Below, in pieces: positions 1 to 9,548 of a stretch of 64,000 nt of DNA (positions are counted from its first letter, which is position 1; each line of letters begins with the position of its first letter). The notes beneath the pieces were generated by a model, which saw nothing but the letters and a program-made list of their open reading frames with translations, searched no databases and had not been told where the DNA came from. Source of the DNA: Anodontia alba (taxonomy: Eukaryota > Mollusca > Bivalvia > Lucinida > Lucinidae); NCBI GenBank assembly GCA_964016985.1, contig OZ024830.1, positions 20,670,387-20,734,386 on the forward strand, given 5' to 3'. The translations under genes and the position numbers were made by a program.

Positions 1-212
1 AGATAAAGTTTTTTGTGGTGCAAAGTGTCTCCAACAGGATTATCTTAGTGAAGTTTTTTGTCGACCAGCATGTGGTTACCTTTCTGTCTGTGTTTAAAGA
101 AATTTGGCCCAGGGGTTTCAGAGGAGAAGTGGTTCAAAGTGTGAAAGGACGGACAGATGGACAGGGAGTGATCACAATAGCTGCTCATCCTGAGACTTAG
201 CTCAGGTGGGCT
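1..212 (-). mobile_element. Partial bivalve-type element with AGCTCACCTGAGC end
   Basis: Read on the minus strand, the block begins near 212 with AGCCCACCTGAGCT, then GAGCAGCTATTGTGATCACT and a short GTCC-type stretch. The same order opens the longer copies at 10848 and 48954. The copy runs off the left edge of the window. It appears to sit inside a SINE, because SINE 3' sequence follows directly at 217-295. No coding capacity is seen. Confidence 0.6.
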
Positions 213-216
213 GAAA

Positions 217-295
217 TTGAGTAGGTAAACTGACTGGCTTGACATGACCTTAACAGTTTTGACTGGGCTGTAAAACTGCAACTCAACCAACCAAA
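217..295 (+). mobile_element. SINE 3' tail fragment
   Basis: GGTAAACTGACTGGCTTGAC, then TTGACTGGGCTGTAAAAC and a CAACCAACCA tail, match the 3' part of the SINE at 427-737. The 5' part is missing, being replaced by the element at 1-212. Confidence 0.6.
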
Positions 296-426
296 CTATG
301 AAATTTCAGTTTGTAAGGCCCTATATACATCAGATTGGTCCAGAAATGATATACATGTATATTTCATCCTGAATTCAGAGTTTTGGAATTATCAGATTTT
401 ATATTTTTCCATCTACAAGTAAATGG

Positions 427-737
427 GCCAACCTTGGTGGCTCGGATGTGCCATCCAACTGGAGACCAGGAGGTCGCGGGTTCAACCCCTGCCCAGGTTG
501 GCAACATTCTTTCATGGAGATTGATCATGAAATATTTTCTACAGTCATTCTCTCCCTTCCGCTGATTCAAGAAGGGCAGTTGTCAGTTTCTGGCGAAAGA
601 ATGTGCACAATACTGGTTAACCGCTTAGAAGACGAAGCCTGCCCAGTAAACGTGTGGTTAGGTAAACTGACCGCGCTCGACATGACCCCATTGGGTTGAC
701 TGGGCCATAAAACCTCAACACAAACAAATCAACACAA
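427..737 (+). mobile_element. Complete tRNA-derived SINE with 12-bp target duplication
   Basis: The 311-bp element is flanked by identical 12-bp direct repeats ACAAGTAAATGG at 415-426 and 738-749, the mark of LINE-driven retrotransposition. The head has a tRNA-like A box (TGGCTCGGATG) and B box (GGGTTCAACCCC). The body contains TTCAAGAAGGGCAGTTGTC, and the tail reads TGGGCCATAAAACCTC followed by ACAAACAAA repeats. Other copies or fragments lie at 217, 2276, 22515, 22953, 25034, 45730, 47158, 55902 and 59207. Short open frames inside it are not genes. Confidence 0.88.
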
Positions 738-834
738 ACAAGTAAATGGTCAAAATCCACTTTTCCAACTAAGATTTACTTGCCCAAAAATTGACATTTT
801 TCTTTTTCTCATAAAAAAAAAAAAAAAAAAAAAT

Positions 835-905
835 ATTTGTTTTGGGTGCTCATTAGAAGTGGCTGAGTGAGGTGCTTCTTATGAGTACCCACAGCATATA
901 TTTTC
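835..905. mobile_element. Hairpin MITE core (CTCATTAGAAG family)
   Basis: Imperfect inverted repeat: GGGTGCTCATTAGAAG pairs with CTTCTTATGAGTACCC around a GAGTGAGG loop. The same hairpin recurs at 4568, 9054, 32440, 34080, 36265 and 58120. A poly-A run of about 21 precedes it. Confidence 0.55.
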
Positions 906-1128
906 TTCAAGAAATGAAAAAAATGTATATCTTATAATCTGTTTACTCTTCTTAGCTTGGACTATGAAGTTCTTTGCCCAGGGCAAGTTAATTGAAATGT
1001 CAACTTGTCCTCAGGGAAATGGGACATTGAAGTTGTATAAGTCGAGCATGGTAATTCCACAGCCCTGCTAAATTATCACCTTTTCTTGAGCTATAGTAAT
1101 ATCATTTTCTTTTTCCAAATATATGCAG

Positions 1129-1246
1129 CTACATTGACGTATGTGCAGCAGAAAATGTTGGAAAAATGGTAGCAAGAAGATGTCTTGAAGCCGGAATTAC
1201 TAACGTGTTCTATGATCCTGGGCCTAATGTAGAAAAATCCGAAAAG
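1129..1246 (+). CDS. MRPL18: MRPL18 (uL18m), penultimate coding exon
   Basis: Mitochondrial ribosomal protein uL18m is a protein of the large mitoribosomal subunit central protuberance. The 118-bp exon follows a pyrimidine-rich tract and AG (1127-1128) and ends before GT (1247-1248). It opens with one base that completes a split codon and then gives 39 codons, ending in phase 0, which matches the next exon exactly. The translation starts YIDVCAAENVGKMVARRCLE and goes on AGITNVFYDPG. The RCLEAGI block is the family signature as I know it. Upstream exons with the start codon and transit peptide are not found in the window and presumably lie to the left. There is no stop or frameshift. The exon identity is a recalled family match, not a search result. 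Confidence 0.85.
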
Positions 1247-1409
1247 GTAGGCTATTTTACCTTAACCCCAGTTCTGCTGAATAGAGATATGCCCTTCATT
1301 TGCACAGGGTTTTCCCTCGGGGTTTTAAAGTGAGCATCCTAGGGATTACCTGTTGTGGAATTAAGGGGTCCTTTAATAAGATCTATGGGGTCATTGTTTT
1401 AGGGACGGT

Positions 1410-1611
1410 TCCTTTAAGCATTAATTGCACTAACAGCAGCAGATGACACGTTGAAGTAAAATTTTTCAGAGAAAATAAGGCGACATTTCATGTGACTATA
1501 GCAGACAATTCACATGAAATGTCAAGTCTTTTTTTTTTTTTTTCTGAAGAATAAAATCTATTTTAGAATGTTGTCTGCTACAATTTGGTTATTTGATTTG
1601 TGCTTTATGGG
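1410..1611. mobile_element. TTAA-type hairpin MITE in MRPL18 intron
   Basis: Arms GACATTTCATGTGACTAT and TTCACATGAAATGTCAAG form a hairpin flanked by CAGCAGATGACA and TGTTGTCTGCTACA. The right edge is GGGTTAA; the left edge is the degraded TTCCTTTAAGC. Relatives at 6720, 8618, 19310, 21193, 24600, 58595 and 58960 share CAGACGA and GAAAATAA-type motifs. Confidence 0.6.
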
Positions 1612-1643
1612 TTAACTTTTGCCAAATAATATTGATAAGTCCT

Positions 1644-1886
1644 GGGCCCAGTTGTTCAAAACTAACGATGTCGTTAGTTAACGATTCGTTAAAATTTTAA
1701 TTGAGTGATACGCAAATATGCTGAAATTTTTTGCTGAAAAATGTGAGTAGCTTTTGCAGTGCAAAAGCTACTCACATTTTTTCAGCAAAAAATATCAGAA
1801 TATTGTGTATCGAATCCGCTAAAACAGTTAACGAAATGACCCTTAACGAGCTCGTTAAGCTAACGACGTTTTGAACAACCGGGCCC
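1644..1886. mobile_element. GGGCCCAGTTGTTCAAA palindromic MITE, copy 1
   Basis: Terminal inverted repeats GGGCCCAGTTGTTCAAAAC and GTTTTGAACAACCGGGCCC bound a foldback element. Its centre is a near-perfect hairpin, with GTGAGTAGCTTTTGCA pairing with TGCAAAAGCTACTCAC at 1742-1777. Interior sequence has TAACGA repeats (CGTTAGTTAACGATTCGTTA and others). A second copy in the opposite orientation is at 2411-2643. It is non-coding. Confidence 0.8.
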
Positions 1887-2050
1887 TGGCCTTTAGACCA
1901 CATATAGATTAAAATACAAAGCCATATATAAATAAAATTCATTTTGATTATGTATGCATTATGTATGCACCACTCAGGACCCTTTCTCCTAGCTTTGAAG
2001 AGTCCCAAACTAGGTTTTGGGGGTAAAAACTGCCAAAATGGGAGTTGGGG

Positions 2051-2229
2051 AAAACCCTGTTTGCATATGGTAGATCCAAATTACTTGGCTTCTGAGAAGC
2101 CAACTAATCTGGATCTGGACTGTTTGTCATTAAGTATGTGACTTTGTTTCAGTACCCTGGATCAAGTAATTGGATTGGCTAAAAATTGGAAATGGGTGTG
2201 GCAACTTAATATATTCAGCATGGCAAGGG
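2051..2229. mobile_element. Degenerate piggyBac-like MITE (CCCTTGTCCTGCTGAA family)
   Basis: The hairpin AGATCCAAATTACTTGGCTT / AAGCCAACTAATCTGGATCT, then GGATCAAGTAATTGGATTGG, and an end in CATGGCAAGGGTTAA match the good copies at 26098 and 44679. The left end is eroded. Confidence 0.6.
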
Positions 2230-2275
2230 TTAAATTGGGCCATTTGTTAGTGAAAAGAAGGTTTAAGGGATCTTC

Positions 2276-2690
2276 TGTCTCCCTTCTGCTGATTCAAGAA
2301 AGGCAGTTGTCAGTTTCTGGGAAAAGAATGTGCACGAGTACTGGTTAACAGCTTAGAGGACTAGGAGGTCTAAGCCCACCTAGGAAAAGTGTGGTTAGGT
2401 AAATTGTCCTGGGCCCAGTTGTTCAAAGCGTCGTTAGCTTAACAAACTCGTTAAGGGTCATTTTGTTAACTATTTTAGCGGATTCAATATACAGTATTCT
2501 GATATTTTTTGCTGGAAAAATGTGAGTAGCTTTTTTTACTCACATTTTTTCAGCAAAAAAATTCAGCATATTTGCGTATCACTTGATGTAAATTTTAACG
2601 AATCGTTAACTAACGACATCGTTAGCTTTGAACAACTGGGCCCAGCTCAATATGCACATAATAGTGTTGATTGGGCTGTTATACTTCAAA
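2276..2690 (+). mobile_element. SINE split by a MITE
   Basis: SINE body sequence (GATTCAAGAAAGGCAGTTGT up to GTGGTTAGGTAAATTG) stops at about 2408. SINE tail sequence (GTTGATTGGGCTGTTATAC) resumes after 2643. The intervening 2411-2643 is the GGGCCC MITE, so the MITE inserted after the SINE. Confidence 0.7.
2411..2643. mobile_element. GGGCCCAGTTGTTCAAA palindromic MITE, copy 2
   Basis: Same family as 1644-1886 in the opposite orientation: it reads GTCGTTAGCTTAAC at the left and ACATCGTTAGCTTTGAAC at the right. The inner hairpin is GTGAGTAGCTTTTTTTACTCAC. It lies inside the SINE 2276-2690. Confidence 0.8.
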
Positions 2691-3159
2691 GCAACTCCAT
2701 GGGGAGCTTTCAGTTGAAGGGGTATTGAGAATTTATTCAATTTGCCACACTCCATTAATGAAGATGCCCATATACATTTATGGTAAAAACCACTTTAAGA
2801 TCTTCATCTCCAGAACCAAGAAAGCTTTGAGGCTGAATCTAGGTACATAATAGAATGATGGATGCGAGATCTACCAAGTTTGTTGAAATCATGGCCTTAG
2901 GTTGACCTTTCATAGCAAGGTCCAATTTGTTTCCCATACATGCTTATGGGAAAAATGTTTAAAAAAACCCCCCGTTTTCTGGGAAAAATAAAATTATTTC
3001 TGTATTCTGTCTGCTGAAAATTTTACCCAGAGTGCTAAGCATTAAAAGTCAGTTTTGTGTGTATTCTAGTCTAGGCATTTATTGTAGAATGGAGTAATAT
3101 TTTGTAACCTCTTGGTACTAAGCACATCAAATGACACATTTCCCTCATTATGCCCCTAC

Positions 3160-4100
3160 CTTTAAAAACGTTGGTGGGGCATATTGGTATGCCTTTGTTC
3201 ATCTGTTCATCTGTTAGTCCATTCGTCACTCTTTTTGATGCCTGTCATATCTTAAAAACCATGCATGGTTTTTAAGATATGACAGGCATCAAAAAGAGTG
3301 ACGAATGGGTTTTGAAACTTCATATGTATATGAATTCCTCATGAAAAAATAGCTGAGACGTATTTTTTCTTATCAGGATTTTGTCTCTTTCCTGAGTTAT
3401 GGTCCTTTGAAAAAATATGGATGAAATCTTGTCAGCAAAATATCTCAAAAACTATTGAAGCTAGAGCCTTGAAATGGTAGCGATTAGTAGATGACCTGAT
3501 TAGCTTTTGAACAAATTCTCAAAAGTTCTTCTTGATTTATGGCCCTTTGCCATTTTGGCCATTTTGGGCATTTTTACAGTGCACACTTTTTGATGCATAG
3601 CATAAATTTTGAACTGTGCATGCTAGGATTTTGAAATTTCATATATGAATTACTCATGAAAAATAGCTGACAGGTATTCTTTTTCTTAGGATTGTGGGCA
3701 TTTTTACATTGCACACTTTGATGCATAGGCTAACTATTGAACTGTGCATGCTAGGGTTTTGAAATTTCATATATGAATTACTCATGAAAAAAATAGCTGA
3801 CATGTGTTGTTTTTTTTTTCTTGTCAAGGTTATGTGCCTTTCCTGAGTTATGGCCCTTAGAAAATATATGGATGAATTCTTGTCTGCAAAATATCTCAAA
3901 ATCTATTGAAATGAGAGCCTTGAAATTTGAGGAATAGATTGGTAGCGATGAGTAGATGACCTGATTAACTTTTGAATAAATTCTGAAAAGTACTTCTTGA
4001 GCTATGGCCCATTGTCATTTTGTTTTTTCTTTTCTGTTGGAGTTCTTATGGTGGAATAATGCCCCATTTCAAACTTAGACCAATGAAAATCTTGCAAGCA
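3160..4100. repeat. Degenerate tandem repeat block with perfect palindrome
   Basis: Units containing TTTTGAAATTTCATATATG, ACTCATGAAAAAATAGCTGA and CAAAATATCTCAAA recur around 3305, 3630 and 3755, and around 3435 and 3890. A perfect palindrome occupies 3219-3308. The block resembles a fragmented AGCTCACC-type element (TTCATCTGTTCATCTGTTAG at its left). No gene is supported. Confidence 0.6.
3219..3308. repeat. Perfect 90-bp palindrome without loop
   Basis: Two 45-base arms meet at 3263/3264 in CCATG|CATGG. Left-arm blocks ATTCGTCACTCTTTTTGATG and CCTGTCATATCTTAAAAACC are exactly mirrored on the right. I checked the arms base by base and found no mismatch. Confidence 0.9.
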
Positions 4101-4381
4101 CATCTAAGGACCCACTTGAGTTAGGCTCATGAAATTTTGCAAGCAGTTTGGAACCATGGTGTAGAGGACCTGATCAAATTTTGGTCAGAATTATGTTCCT
4201 TTTCAACTTTGGCATTTTGTATGGACAAGCATATAATTGGGGGCATAGTTTTTGACAAACACATTTCTAATCTTGTATGGCCATACAAAATGTGCCCTAC
4301 CCAGCAGCACTCTGTCCTCAAATCCTACGAAGAGCATTAGGGTAAGTACAATAATCAGAAACAATATTGAGCCACATCAGA

Positions 4382-4560
4382 AAACCTTCGGATATGTAAG
4401 CCCAGAGAAGATTCAGATCAGCCTGCGCATTTCTGCTGTCTGATCAGAATCTTCTCTGGGCACATTTTGGACAGTCAAGGATGCAAAGTTTCTTCATGAA
4501 GACTCTGATCAGACTGCGAATGCGCAGGCTTATTTGAATCTTCATTGGGTGCACATGTCA
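4382..4560. repeat. Compound hairpin repeat
   Basis: CCCAGAGAAGATTC and GAATCTTCTCTGGG form one inverted pair (4401-4460). AGCCTGCGCATT and AATGCGCAGGCT form a second, wider pair. This is probably a dispersed non-autonomous element. No family name is assigned. Confidence 0.5.
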
Positions 4561-4567
4561 AAAGGTA

Positions 4568-4730
4568 CCAAGGAGGAGTATTTGGTGATAATTCTGGGAT
4601 AATTTTTCTTATTTATCCTTAAAAACATATGTTGTGTGTACTCATTAGAAGCACCTCACTGAGGCGCTTCTAATGAGTACCCACAACATATGTTTTTATG
4701 GATAATTAGAAAAAAATATCCCATAATTCA
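4568..4730. mobile_element. Hairpin MITE (CTCATTAGAAG family), well-preserved copy
   Basis: TACTCATTAGAAGCACCTCA and TGAGGCGCTTCTAATGAGTA form the stem. AAAACATATGTTGTG and CACAACATATGTTTT extend it outward. The left edge AGGAGGAGTATTTGG is also seen at 34566. It is non-coding and lies inside the MRPL18 intron. Confidence 0.7.
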
Positions 4731-6719
4731 GGGTTCTCGGGGACGCATAAATTAGGGTCCGGACTCCTAAAAATTCCCAAAGCCACGTCCACTGGACGCA
4801 TGTTTTTTTCCCCTGGGACGACTACTAATTATGATCTGATTATTTGACTGAAGTCTAAAGTCCACCACGTGTTATTCTTACCGTCGGTAGCATCTTAAAA
4901 GAACAGTAGTAATCCGCCACATGCATTTCAGTGATCGAGCGATTAAAGCATGCGACTGACACCGGTATGCGACCCCTTACCTCATTGTGTATTACCTGCA
5001 CCGACCGATTTTTTGAAAATGCACACGCAGGTGTCATGCTTTCATCCCTTGAGGCTTGCGTTTTTTGTTTTTTGTTGTTGTTTTTTTTTTTTTGTTGTTT
5101 TTTGTTTTTTTTTTGTTATTAATTGATCTTTTTTTTTTTTCATTTTAAAATTTTTTGGACGCTGAATTTTCGTCACTAACATCAAAAACGCCTGCGTACT
5201 GTTTTCTGTGAAAAAAATGAGAAGGGGCCAAAAAAAATAGTACCTTATCTCTTTGCGAGATATCAGTCTGCGCATCAAAACGGTTATTCCTACTTGTCAC
5301 TAAAAAAAAAAATAGTTTTCAAGTCCCATCGAATCCATCCCATAAACCCTGTGGACAGTCTTACGGGACTGCTTAGATGCACCCAGAACGATGGTATACA
5401 ATTCGGAACTGTTCTAGTATAAGTTAAATTTTCCATTGCTCCCGCATGAAGAAAGTGCGTGCTCGTAATGGTATCGCGTGCTCGTAACTGTAATGTCATT
5501 TGACAGCGTGGCGGGAAACCGCTTTGGGAGAAAAATGAACTATTACCATGTTGCATTGTAGAGCATTTTCATGTCAGAAATGCATATGAAACAGATGCAC
5601 ATTAAAAATAGAACTAAATTATCCAGACTTTTTCGGCAAATCAAAGCAGTAGATCGAAATTTCATCTAGTAAACAAGTCCTGGACATTTTTTCGTAGCGT
5701 GTATTGATGGCACCATTGAAATGACGTTTTGCGGGAAGCTCAACAGAGGTGCCCATGATCAGAGGATGCGGATATATTGCATATATAAGTTTGCGGTAGC
5801 ACGTAACGGAGCTTTAATTGGTTTTGATTAAAATATGTTTCACTTAATATCCATAACACTCAAGGTCATTTAGTACAGACAGCAACGAACCCAAATTTCA
5901 TGGGTTAGGATGGGGTATTGAATTTAACCGAAAAGCAATGAAAGAGGGGTGCCTTTGGGAGGATTAGTTCATATTTCTTGAAACATGTCCTCGAATCCTT
6001 TGCTACATAAACCATAGAATAATAATAATATCTGCTTTACTTGCAGCACATGATGGAAGAGTTCAAGTATTGTTACCTCTGAAATAAAAAGCTAAAGACA
6101 TTGACTGCATTACATTATTTATATTGATAGTGCGACATCTTTACCGTGCAAGAAAAATAGGTTAGGATTTCATGTCTCCTGGTCTGCAAAGATGTTTCAT
6201 TTTCCCATGAGTGAGACAAAACATTATCCTAATTTCTGGGCCACCTCCATTGAATTAATTAACAACATCAGGATGTGTGATAATGGCCAACAGTTGGTTA
6301 CAGGCATTGCTCAGAATAATACATAAAGCAGAGACCAAAATCAATTGAAAAAAAAAATAAATAAAAGTATGTGAAAATAAGGAAACTGATTCTCCATCAG
6401 GTATTTATAGAATGAAGTTACCGGGGACTTGCTCACTATTAAAAGAGATGAAAACAAATGGGATTCCTATTTTTGGGGAATGGGACTCCTACTTTTTGGC
6501 TTTTTTTCAGCATTGGAATTGAAGTTGAGGGGGTAAAAATACTCAATAAAATTTTGGATTTCAATATTGAAAACAAGTAGGGGGTAAACGTTTTCAATGA
6601 ACTTTACATCTTTTAAATAAAAAAGCAATTTCACTCACATTGATTCTTTTGGGAGCATTAGCATTACATAGATCAGAAAAGGTTTTACCCTAAAAAAAAC
6701 ACATGTGACAAATACATTT
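4731..6719. other. Unrecognised intron sequence
   Basis: I see no gene, exon or named element. Low-complexity T and GTT runs occupy roughly 5050-5150, and poly-A/T runs occur elsewhere. Small open frames here have no recognisable protein features. Confidence 0.4.
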
Positions 6720-6878
6720 CTAGGTGTTTTTCTTTTTTTTTCAGAGAAAATAAAGCTTGGCATTTGATGTGAATTATCTGCATAGCAGACAATTCACATC
6801 AATTGCCAAGCTTTATTTTCTCTGAAAAATTGTGAATTTTGTATGCAACACTTATGCTTGGTGCTTTAAGAGTTAAGC
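6720..6878. mobile_element. Hairpin MITE next to MRPL18 last exon
   Basis: AGAGAAAATAAAGCTTGGCA pairs with TGCCAAGCTTTATTTTCTCT around a GCAGACAATTCACATC loop. The right edge GTGCTTTAAGAGTTAA is a weak match to the TTAA-type MITEs. It lies about 140 bp upstream of the 7017 splice acceptor. Confidence 0.6.
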
Positions 6879-7016
6879 ATTGCATATGGGCAATTAAGTA
6901 TAAAGATTAAAAGCAGGGGCTAAAAACTTATCTAGAGCACTGTCATTGGGCACACTTGTTAGAAGATACCATTTCTCATTTTGCAGCTCAATTTTTTTTT
7001 TGCCCTTATGTTACAG

Positions 7017-7169
7017 ATTCAGGCATTTATAAAGTCGCTTGAGAATGGTAATCTCGTGCTACAGGAGCCCAAAGAAGTGATGCATGAAGATTTGCCTGGT
7101 ATCGACTATGATAATCCAGCCAGATATAATCCTAAAAGACAATGGACAGATGACATCCAGCCTGTGTGA
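7017..7169 (+). CDS. MRPL18: MRPL18 (uL18m), final coding exon
   Basis: This exon encodes the C-terminus of mitochondrial ribosomal protein uL18m. The acceptor is a T-rich tract followed by TTACAG (7011-7016). The frame continues phase 0 from 1246. It has 50 codons and TGA. It begins IQAFIKSLENGNLVLQEPKE; the GNLVLQEPK block is where vertebrate family members end. About 28 further residues, rich in D, P, N and Y and ending TDDIQPV, make a C-terminal extension relative to those. There is no frameshift, and the gene appears intact where visible. Identity rests on this exon and 1129-1246 read together. Confidence 0.87.
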   Translation: MQAFIKSLENGNLVLQEPKEVMHEDLPGIDYDNPARYNPKRQWTDDIQPV

Positions 7170-7341
7170 AAGACTTGAATTCAGACAAAAGAAGTATTCA
7201 GAAAAACTGGCCATTTGATTGGCTAACAGACTGTTACTAAAAATAAATATCTCACTTAAAAGATCAAGGTACTGAACAGATATGTGATCAGACATTGCTG
7301 AGGCAAAATGCAGATCAACCAGCACATGCTAATGATATCAA

Positions 7342-7530
7342 CCCTTGTCCTGCTGAATAAATTAAGATGCCTCGCCCACTTCTAATTTTCAGCCAATCAG
7401 GTTACTTGATCCAGGTTGTCACTATAAGTTCACATACTTGATGGCAAACAGTGCACATCCAAATCAGAAGCCAACTGATCTGGATCTACACTGCAAATGC
7501 AGGGTATATCTGGGTTCAGCATGACAAGGG
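7342..7530. mobile_element. piggyBac-like MITE (CCCTTGTCCTGCTGAA family)
   Basis: It begins CCCTTGTCCTGCTGAATAAA and ends CAGCATGACAAGGG followed by TTAA at 7531-7534. The left flank has mutated to TCAA. Interior AAGTTCACATACTTGATGGC and a worn AGAAGCCAACTGATCTGGAT hairpin match other copies. It sits within the likely MRPL18 3' UTR. Confidence 0.7.
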
Positions 7531-7721
7531 TTAAAGGGAATTGGATACACTTGCAAGCACTTAGTGTAACATTATAAAATAACATGCATGGTTTCAAAGG
7601 TACATTTTGTTATTCTTGAAAAGAGTATTTGTGTATTATTGGTCAAAAGGAGAATAAAATGCCTTAAAATACCAGTATTTTGGTCCTGGGGGAGGGGTGG
7701 GGGCGGGGTATAAAATGCATA

Positions 7722-7943
7722 CACCACAACCTTTTTATAACACTATTGTTGGGGTCCATAGCATAAACCGTGTTAGTTAAACAACCGTGTTATATCCAAA
7801 CAAAAATGTATAGATTATATTGAAAAATGACCATTTATGGTCATTTTTCAATATAATCTATACATTTTTGGGATCCATCTTTGAACTGTGTTATATCGAA
7901 AACCCTGTTATAACAAACCATGTTATAGAGAGGTTGTAGTGTA
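7722..7943. mobile_element. Foldback MITE with 33-bp perfect arms
   Basis: Outer inverted repeats CACAACCTTTTTATAACA and TGTTATAGAGAGGTTGTAG enclose GTGTTATATC motifs. At the centre, 7802-7834 and 7837-7869 are perfect 33-base arms separated by TT. A transcript through it would form a long stable hairpin. Confidence 0.75.
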
Positions 7944-8257
7944 TTACTTTGGAAGTTTGGTTTAAGGGAAAAGGATACACTTTCAAAGGAAGCAGCTCTG
8001 TCAAAATTGTTTTTGTCCTTAAAAGGGTCTTCTCAGAAAGGAAAGAATTTGCTCCCAAAGGGAACAAATTCTTTATAGAGTATACCCTATTCAGAAAGGG
8101 GATTAGTGTGCAGAAAAGTTGTCTTCCAAATGAAAAATGGCATCAAAATCTCCAGGTGTATCCATTCACCTTGAAGTTTTTTGAGATAATTGACAAAATA
8201 AGTGTCGTCAGTGTAAATCATTTAACCTGAATATTGCTAATGTGACAAAGAAATAAA

Positions 8258-9053
8258 GATAATTTGTTAAAGAAGAGTGAGAAACTTCTTTTTTAGTCCT
8301 CGCATATGATTAAGATTTATATTCTTAAGTAGGTACAGTCATCCCTCGTACCGACACTCAATACAACGAAATTCGTTATAATGATAATTTGACTGGCCTG
8401 AACCCTTTGCTCAAGAGGTGACAGCTAATCAGAAATTACGCAAGAATATTGTATGTAATACTCAAGAAACATAAGTTTTGGATATTTTTAAGAATTACAT
8501 CACTGAGGCAATTCTAAAAGTATCCACAACATGTTCTACAAGGAAATAAGGATAAAATATTTAAGGCATTTCTTGCATGTCATTCTGCTCATTAAGGATT
8601 CATTACAAAAGCTAATTTATTTAACACTTTGCATGCTTGGTAAAAATTTCAGCAGACAACATTTTGAAATATTTTTCTAGAAAATAGGATCTGATACTTC
8701 ATGCAAATCGTCTCCCTAGAAAATACAATTTGACACCTCATGCAAATTGTCTCCTAAGAAGACAGTGCGTGAAGTGTCAGATCCTGTTTGCTAGGAAAAA
8801 TATAAATAGTTTGTTTTTCCGATATTAATTCATTTTAATTTTGATCCAGTTCAAAAACGAGAGACTAACTGATATTTTACAGGTTGCCAGATGCTACATC
8901 TAATGATCATATTAATATCATATTTCAATTTATTAAATCTTTCTGGATAAAAAATGTCTACTTTTGAGGAATATAGTGCCTATAAGATGTTTCAGAAATT
9001 AACAAAAAACTTAATTCTGAGTCAGTGAACTTGACTTTAAAGGTCATAATCAT
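8258..9053. other. Intergenic DNA with eroded hairpins
   Basis: At 8338-8400, ACAGTCATCCCTCGTACCG followed by AACGAAATTCGTTATAATG resembles one end of a Tc1/mariner or pogo-type element. At about 8475-8560 is a worn CTCATTAGAAG-like hairpin. At 8618-8820, TTGACACCTCATGCAAATTG-like arms form a worn TTAA-type hairpin. No gene is seen. Confidence 0.4.
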
Positions 9054-9236
9054 AGCTCCAGATAAGGTGCTTTTTTCCTGCCAAAAAGTATTGATAATTG
9101 TCTTGTTTCTCCATAAAAACATGTTTTGGGTACTCATTAGAAGCACCTCAGTGAGGCACTTATAATGAGTACCAACAACATGTTTTGGTGGAGAAATAAG
9201 AAAACTATTATGTGGATACCCTCTCTTATCTGGAGC
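9054..9236. mobile_element. Hairpin MITE with perfect 13-bp ends
   Basis: AGCTCCAGATAAG at 9054-9066 and its exact complement CTTATCTGGAGCT at 9224-9236 bound the element. The stem TACTCATTAGAAGCACCTCA / TGAGGCACTTATAATGAGTA lies at 9130-9171. Another copy with related outer ends is near 34080-34215. Confidence 0.75.
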
Positions 9237-9548
9237 TATGATAAAGGCTGGAGTGGGACATTGAATAAAACTTTGGGCTAGTATCTAAGATCAGATCAAG
9301 TATCAACAAAAGATATTTCTGAATTCTGGAGACATAAATCTTTAAAGCCTTTAATGTAAAAATTAAAACGTTGACCTCTACTTCACTTAGAGGATTGGTG
9401 CTTGTACTGAACAAAGTTTTGGACCAGTATCTGACATCAGTCCCAAGACTCAATTTAATCCATCTAATTATAAAGGAGATATAGAGCTTTAAAAACTTCA
9501 ATATTGGTGGATAACCTTGCAAACATAGTGCAAGCTCTTCCTGTTTTT
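9237..9548. repeat. Two degenerate units of an unknown repeat
   Basis: AAACTTTGGGCTAGTATCT (about 9270) and AAAGTTTTGGACCAGTATCT (about 9413) mark two related units roughly 145 bp apart. Open frames here are not convincing genes. Confidence 0.4.

Larger units (their letters stand above)
7170..8257 (+). other. Probable MRPL18 3' untranslated region
   Basis: After the TGA no further coding sequence is seen. The first convincing polyadenylation signal not inside a repeat is AATAAA at 8252-8257. An AATAAA at about 7357 falls within the left end of a MITE and could give a shorter UTR. Two MITEs (7342-7530 and 7722-7943) lie in this stretch. The UTR end is inferred, not shown. Confidence 0.4.

Noticed and set aside
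5290..5556. 88-codon minus-strand ORF in the MRPL18 intron
   Set aside because: No recognisable motif, no splice context, and nothing similar elsewhere in the window.
7949..8230. 93-codon ORF downstream of MRPL18
   Set aside because: It lies in the probable 3' UTR; lysine- and phenylalanine-rich AT-biased translation with no conserved feature.
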